From Verrucomicrobiota bacterium (lineage in GTDB: Bacteria > Verrucomicrobiota > Kiritimatiellia > CAIQIC01 > Lenti-01), in the NCBI GenBank assembly GCA_003451935.1, contig DMJA01000181.1, forward strand, positions 1 to 9,488: a DNA stretch of 9,488 nucleotides, read 5' to 3'. Below the pieces are notes generated by a model, which saw only the letters and a list, made by a program, of their open reading frames with translations, searched no databases and was not told the origin of the DNA. Shown piece by piece: positions 6,106 through 9,488 of the stretch. Both the position numbers and the translations under genes were made by a program. Every line of letters starts with the position of its first letter. The first letter of the stretch is position 1.

Positions 6106-6330
6106 ATGCGCTACGATGGCACGGCTGACTTCTGCCCGCGATGCGAACGCGAGACTTCCACGGGCCTTCTCCGCCTGTCGAGCGGGCATATAGGGCGCGT
6201 GTGTTCGGCGTGCCGCGTTCTCCGCAAGGGGAAGCCCTACGCCAGCCGTTTCGACTTCGCGCACTCCAACATCAACCCCCCGCCGATGCCCTACGGGGCT
6301 GAAGGAATCCATGAACACTCCAACAAGTAA
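6106..6330 (+). CDS. Small zinc-ribbon protein
   Basis: The 74-residue protein has two CxxC pairs, C10-P-R-C13 and C33-S-A-C36, separated by 19 residues, which is a zinc-ribbon or knuckle layout. The rest is basic and polar with no other domain. The frame could start at an ATG at 6049, two bases after the previous stop, giving 93 residues, but only the ATG at 6106 has a good ribosome binding site (GGGGCGGA at 6093-6100). The gene overlaps the replication gene by 20 nt. Small zinc proteins of this sort are common beside phage replication genes. Its binding target is unknown. Confidence 0.6.
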   Translation: MRYDGTADFCPRCERETSTGLLRLSSGHIGRVCSACRVLRKGKPYASRFDFAHSNINPPPMPYGAEGIHEHSNK

Positions 6331-7015
6331 AAACGCCGAAGCCTTGTGGTTCAAACTGTATCCCGCGAAGTGGGCGGTGCTGGCGATGCGCGAACCGGAC
6401 GATGCCAAACTTGGCGCACGGGTGCGCGGAATAATTCTCGCCCTCTGCGAACAGGAGCAGGGCATGGACCACTTCGCGGATTCCGTTATGGAGTCAACCG
6501 CCGAAGCGATGAACGCCGCACGGGAACACGCACGCACGGCGGCACGGGCCAGATGGGGGAAGGCAAAAGACGGATGCCCGAGCAATGCCCGAGCATCGGA
6601 AGATAAAACGATTCGATGCTCGAGCAATGCAAAGAGAGAGAGAGCAGAAAGAGAATTAGCAGAAAGAGATTTAGAAGATAGAGAGAGAGCATCCGCTATC
6701 GCGGGCGCACGCGCTACTTCTGAAAATCCATCTCTCGAAGTCTTTGAAGCCTTCGGAACCGAGCGGGGAATCAGCATGGACCTTGTGCGGAAGTGCTACC
6801 ACGACACCACGGCGGACGGCTGGAAGGATCGCGCAGGCAGGCCCATCGTCAACTGGAAGGCATGGCTCCGCAAATGGACCGAGGCCGAACTTCGGCGCGG
6901 GACGATGAAGCAGGGCCAGTCCCGGAGGGTGGGCGGTCCCGTGGATGTTTCGGATGATTCCACGGATGTTTTCGTACTGGAGGCCCGCAAACAGGCCGGG
7001 GAAGTCGCGCCATGA
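6311..7015 (+). CDS. Phage-type replication initiation protein (DUF1376/DnaD-like)
   Basis: The 234-residue protein has a phage replication layout. Residues about 10-86 are like DUF1376 proteins (ALWFKLYPAKWAVLAM ... GIILALCEQEQG ... ARTAARARWGK). Residues about 91-135 are a charged, low-complexity linker (RAERELAERDLEDRERA). Residues about 139-190 form a DnaD/replisome-organiser type end (PSLEVFEAFGTERGI ... DGWKDRAGRPIVNWKAWLRKW), where GW, the G-x-P-I and NWKAWLRKW pattern is the typical signature. Such proteins bind the origin and recruit helicase. No helicase or helicase loader gene follows in the window, so host proteins may be used. AAGGA (6302-6306) supports the ATG. It overlaps the zinc-ribbon gene by 20 nt and the nuclease gene by ATGA. 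The linker coding sequence holds a possible replication origin. Confidence 0.75.
   Translation: MNTPTSKNAEALWFKLYPAKWAVLAMREPDDAKLGARVRGIILALCEQEQGMDHFADSVMESTAEAMNAAREHARTAARARWGKAKDGCPSNARASEDKTIRCSSNAKRERAERELAERDLEDRERASAIAGARATSENPSLEVFEAFGTERGISMDLVRKCYHDTTADGWKDRAGRPIVNWKAWLRKWTEAELRRGTMKQGQSRRVGGPVDVSDDSTDVFVLEARKQAGEVAP
6574..6626 (+). repeat. Three iteron-like 11-bp repeats inside the replication gene
   Basis: ATGCCCGAGCA occurs at 6574-6584 and directly again at 6585-6595. ATGCTCGAGCA, with one difference, lies at 6616-6626. The first two are one helical turn apart and the third starts 31 bp after the second, about three turns. ATGC at 6627 begins a possible degenerate fourth copy. 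The position inside an initiator gene suggests binding sites for that protein. Confidence 0.7.
6627..6690 (+). other. Purine-rich, AT-richer tract, possible origin unwinding element
   Basis: In 6631-6690, 51 of 60 bases are purines and 23 of 60 are G or C, in a gene that is otherwise GC-rich. It contains two tandem 15-bp units (GCAGAAAGAGAATTA at 6644-6658 and GCAGAAAGAGATTTA at 6659-6673, one difference). It follows the three iterons directly, as in the lambda origin inside gene O, where unwinding starts beside the O-binding sites. Confidence 0.55.
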
Positions 7016-7707
7016 GGCAGACGACGAACAGCATCATGCTTCCCGTCGTCTGCGATTCCCGCGAGCAACTGCCCTTCGGCTTCGCGGGCCTCCCGGCGAC
7101 GGTGACGGTGGGGACGCTGGAGGCGGGCGACTATTCCATCCGGGGTTTCGAGCGGCGTGTGGCCGTCGAGCGGAAGTCACTCCAAGACCTTGTTGGATGC
7201 TTGGGCGCGGAGCGGGATCGTTTCGAGCGGGAACTGGTTCGGCTCCGGGGCTACGATGCCGCCGCCGTGGTGGTCGAGGAACCGATGGCCGCACTCCGGG
7301 CAGGCCACTACCGGGGCAGGCTGGACCCGGAGGCCGCGTGGCAATCCATCTTGGCGTTCTCCATGCGCTACCGCGTGCCGTTCATCTTCTGTCGGGATCG
7401 CGCCGAAGCCGAGCAAGTGACCTACCACACGCTCCGCCATTTTGCGCGGGATCGCTGGCGGGAACTCCAAGCCCTTCATGGCGGCTCCAGAATCGCGCAG
7501 GACGCGACGCGGGACGGGGCGACGGCGGGAGGGCAGACGATCCACGGCGACGCGCCAGAGCGCACGCCAGAGGCCGCGCAGGGGGCTACCCCTCCCCCCC
7601 GGCAAGGTACTTCCAGAGAGCGGACGGCGAATACCCCTGTAAGCGATATCAGCAACACCTATTCAATCCTCCCCGGACAAATGGACAATGAAGCGACGCA
7701 ACCTTGA
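7012..7707 (+). CDS. ERCC4/XPF-family nuclease
   Basis: The 231-residue protein belongs to the ERCC4-type nuclease group, which cuts DNA at branched or single-strand/double-strand junctions. The catalytic pattern is complete: VCDSRE (D15, R17, E18), EAGDYSI (G39, D40, Y41), and VERKSLQDL (E53, R54, K55, D59), which is the E-R-K-x3-D signature. A helical part after it (CLGAERDRFERELVRLRGY) is typical of small phage and archaeal members. Residues from about 158 to the end are low-complexity and look disordered. There is no HhH2 domain, so it is a stand-alone nuclease domain. Its ATG overlaps the stop of the replication gene by ATGA, so it is probably made together with it, for replication fork or recombination processing. 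Confidence 0.88.
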   Translation: MRQTTNSIMLPVVCDSREQLPFGFAGLPATVTVGTLEAGDYSIRGFERRVAVERKSLQDLVGCLGAERDRFERELVRLRGYDAAAVVVEEPMAALRAGHYRGRLDPEAAWQSILAFSMRYRVPFIFCRDRAEAEQVTYHTLRHFARDRWRELQALHGGSRIAQDATRDGATAGGQTIHGDAPERTPEAAQGATPPPRQGTSRERTANTPVSDISNTYSILPGQMDNEATQP

Positions 7708-8620
7708 ACCCCTTGTGCTGGCCTCCATCATCGGCCAAATGGACGCCATGCTTGAACCCGCAGACTTCGGCGACAAACAATGGAGTGCCGACTGGCAGTA
7801 CACCAGCGACTTCATCAAGAGCGGCGGGGAAGTCGAGTGGCGCAATCCGGGCGGTGACGGGGCGGAGCGGAAGGCATTTGTGCGGGCGCGGGACGCGCTG
7901 GACGATGCGGGGCTTGTGATCGTCGCCGGGGGCGGGCGTCGCGTCGCGCTTACGCCAGAGGGCGACGCGCAGGCGCGGCGGGCTTGTGGCCTTCCGGTGC
8001 TGGCGGATGCTCTTTGCGGTTTGGACTGGCTCGCCGATCCGGGCCACGCGCCGTTGAAGTGGCGGATGCACGATCAAAGAACCTTCATATCGGAATCTTC
8101 GATGCTTGGCTCCGATCCGGCTCCGGCTGTTTCGCAGGGGCAGGCGCGGATGGCGGGGGAAACAGCATCCCGCCTCACAAATGCAGTCTTGCCCTTGCTG
8201 GCGGCTGGCCTTGTGGAGTGGCGCGTGTGGCGGTTTGGTTCCGGGCTGTTCCTGTTTCGCCCCACGGCGGAGGGGAACGCACTCGCCGCGAAGCGGATCG
8301 CCGATGGCTCCGCCGTTCCGGGCAAGTGGCCGAAGTTTGTGCGGAGATCGGCGATGAAGATCGGCGCGAAAACCGCCGATGCGTGCGAGGCGTACATGAC
8401 CGCATGGGAAGGGGCTTATCGCGCCCGCAGGGATGCGCCACCGCTATGGCCGAATGTGTGCGCCCATCTTGATCCAATAGACCCGCCGCCGAAGGTGCAG
8501 GCGCAGGGCGAGGGACAAACCATTTCCGGCGATTGTCGCCGGGGAAAAGCGGAGGCGTGTGCTTCCGTTCAAGATGAACAAACAGAAGGCCGGGAAACTC
8601 CGGCAGAAGGTACACCATGA
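7688..8620 (+). CDS. Hypothetical protein with duplicated winged-helix-like units
   Basis: I do not recognise a family for this 310-residue protein. Two stretches resemble each other and the end of winged-helix domains: residues about 70-96 (ALDDAGLVIVAGGG, then VALTPEGDAQA) and about 169-200 (PLLAAGLVEWRVWR, then LFRPTAEGNALA). Each has aGLV, a basic turn, then a strand and T-x-E-G. This is the usual recognition-wing-helix order of MarR- or Rep-type domains. Residues about 208-262 hold a Trp-rich helical piece, and the last 50 residues are polar and probably disordered. The start has no good ribosome binding site but overlaps the nuclease gene by 20 nt, which allows coupling. It could be a second DNA-binding or control protein of the element. 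This is inference. Confidence 0.6.
   Translation: MKRRNLEPLVLASIIGQMDAMLEPADFGDKQWSADWQYTSDFIKSGGEVEWRNPGGDGAERKAFVRARDALDDAGLVIVAGGGRRVALTPEGDAQARRACGLPVLADALCGLDWLADPGHAPLKWRMHDQRTFISESSMLGSDPAPAVSQGQARMAGETASRLTNAVLPLLAAGLVEWRVWRFGSGLFLFRPTAEGNALAAKRIADGSAVPGKWPKFVRRSAMKIGAKTADACEAYMTAWEGAYRARRDAPPLWPNVCAHLDPIDPPPKVQAQGEGQTISGDCRRGKAEACASVQDEQTEGRETPAEGTP
8526..8542. repeat. Hairpin near the 3' end of the duplicated winged-helix gene
   Basis: CCGGCGA (8526-8532) and TCGCCGG (8536-8542) form a perfect 7-bp stem with a 3-nt loop. No T run follows, so it is not a standard terminator. It lies within the coding sequence, 75 bp before the next start. Confidence 0.5.
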
Positions 8621-8931
8621 AAAGAAAATCATTCGATCAATCATTCGAGCGCGGCTGGTTGCAAGACACAACGCGGACGCCGGAACAAATCCGGGCCGAT
8701 ATCCAGAAGCAGGAGGGGAAGCAGGCGGAGGCGATCAAGTTTGCCCTTGAACTGACAAGCGACAATCGCCGCCGGAACAAAGTCGAGTTGCGGAAGCCCT
8801 ACGAAAAACTGACCGACAATCCGGCTTCGCAGGTGGTGATCGCCAAGCATCGGCAGGCTTACGATTCCGCCGCCGCGAAGATCGCGGAACTGGAGAAGGA
8901 ACTGGTTTTGGCCGAGGGCGTGCGGGCATGA
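8617..8931 (+). CDS. Small coiled-coil hypothetical protein
   Basis: The 104-residue, highly charged protein is predicted mostly helical. Heptad-like patterns occur at about residues 22-50 and 75-100 (KHRQAYDSAAAKIAELEKEL). It has no Cys, no signal peptide and no membrane segment, so it is cytoplasmic. The ATG overlaps the previous stop as ATGA and follows GAAGGT by a suitable distance. I do not recognise its family. It may be a partner of the next coiled-coil protein. Confidence 0.6.
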   Translation: MKRKSFDQSFERGWLQDTTRTPEQIRADIQKQEGKQAEAIKFALELTSDNRRRNKVELRKPYEKLTDNPASQVVIAKHRQAYDSAAAKIAELEKELVLAEGVRA

Positions 8932-9467
8932 AGAACCGCGTTCACACAAAACCCCTCCGGGATGTTTTCTCGCCCGGAACGCGGGAAGGTTTCGAGGGCT
9001 ACAACTCCGCGCTGGCCTCCGCCGTCGCCGAGCGTGCCGCCGTTGAACAGGAGCGTTCGGCGGTTTTGGAGGACGCCTACGCGGGCAGAGGCGCGGCCCC
9101 GTCCCTTCGGAAGAAACTGGATGCCCTCCGGGATCGTCTTTTGCAGGCCGATATCGGCGAACTCCAAGCCTTCGGGCGGTTGCCCGAACTGGAAGCCGCC
9201 GCCCGCCGCGACTGGACGGCGGAGGCGTCGCGGATCAAGCCCTTGCTTGAAGCCCGGAAAACCGAAGTCGAAGCCGCCGCCGCCAATTTGGGCATGGCGG
9301 AAAAATCCGCGCAACGGCATCGGCTGGTTCTGGAGGACAAGGAGCGGATCGCGCTGGAGCAATCGTGGAAGCAGGCGGTCCATGAAGCACGCCAGAGAAT
9401 CGCGACGGAGGAGGACGCGGAGCGCGTCGGGGAACTCCGGGCCTCCATCGGCGCGGCGTTGAAGTAG
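8928..9467 (+). CDS. Coiled-coil hypothetical protein
   Basis: The 179-residue protein is almost entirely helical and charged, with Ala/Glu/Arg-rich heptads at about residues 28-60, 65-85 (LRKKLDALRDRLLQ) and 105-170 (EARKTEVEAAAANLGMAEKS). There is no signal peptide or membrane helix. Its ATG overlaps the previous stop as ATGA, so it is coupled to the smaller coiled-coil gene. The stop lies at 9465-9467 and no further gene start is visible in the last 21 bases. The family is unknown. A scaffold-like or structural partner is possible but not shown. Confidence 0.6.
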   Translation: MKNRVHTKPLRDVFSPGTREGFEGYNSALASAVAERAAVEQERSAVLEDAYAGRGAAPSLRKKLDALRDRLLQADIGELQAFGRLPELEAAARRDWTAEASRIKPLLEARKTEVEAAAANLGMAEKSAQRHRLVLEDKERIALEQSWKQAVHEARQRIATEEDAERVGELRASIGAALK

Positions 9468-9488
9468 ATGTGATTTGCGGCCCTCGAC

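Noticed and set aside
6043..6777. Minus-strand open frame opposite the zinc-ribbon and replication genes
   Set aside because: It is antisense to recognisable motifs. Its Ser/Leu repeats are the complement of the purine tract.
7581..7592. GGGG/CCCC hairpin in the tail of the nuclease gene
   Set aside because: A four-pair stem of G and C in GC-rich coding DNA is expected by chance, and no T run follows.

Overview
The window is high-GC bacterial DNA with two parts. Positions 1 to about 3780 look like ordinary chromosome. Positions about 3785 to the right edge look like the left part of an integrated mobile element. Gene style (strongly C-ending codons in the left part, a MalG-type permease with an unusual inserted region, an integrase with a GLRPGEA / GHTS / HY pattern, a 7-bp low-complexity repeat cluster) suggests the Planctomycetes-Verrucomicrobia-Chlamydiae group, most likely a Verrucomicrobiota relative. 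This taxonomic call is an inference.

Left part: (1) the 3' portion of a sugar ABC-transporter permease (MalG family) on the + strand, open at the left edge and carrying a soluble insert with two glycoside-hydrolase-like motifs; (2) a 223-bp convergent spacer with two near-perfect 28-bp palindromes and the terminator of the next gene; (3) a minus-strand gene for a PIN/NYN-like protein with a long RGD/RGG-rich tail; (4) a divergent intergenic region; (5) serC (phosphoserine aminotransferase) with a recognisable promoter, ribosome binding site and strong terminator.

Junction: just after the serC terminator lies the 3' half of a tRNA-Arg gene (anticodon CCG) on the minus strand, with no 5' half. 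A tyrosine recombinase gene starts about 100 bp further on. This is the usual signature of an element integrated into a tRNA gene. The restored full tRNA should lie at the far end of the element, outside the window.

Element: integrase and its terminator, then a 333-bp AT-richer control region, then a tightly packed rightward gene set: two small helix-turn-helix proteins (MerR-like and excisionase/AlpA-like), a small zinc-ribbon protein, a phage-type replication protein, an ERCC4/XPF-family nuclease, a protein with what looks like a duplicated winged-helix domain, and two small coiled-coil proteins. Most adjacent genes overlap, three of them by ATGA, so one polycistronic transcript is likely. 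Inside the replication gene there are three 11-bp iteron-like repeats followed by a 60-bp purine-rich, AT-richer tract. This layout resembles the lambda ori inside gene O and is the best candidate for the element's replication origin. No capsid, terminase, portal or lysis genes are visible, so the piece seen could be the early region of a prophage, a phage satellite or a plasmid-like integrative element; the window does not decide between these.
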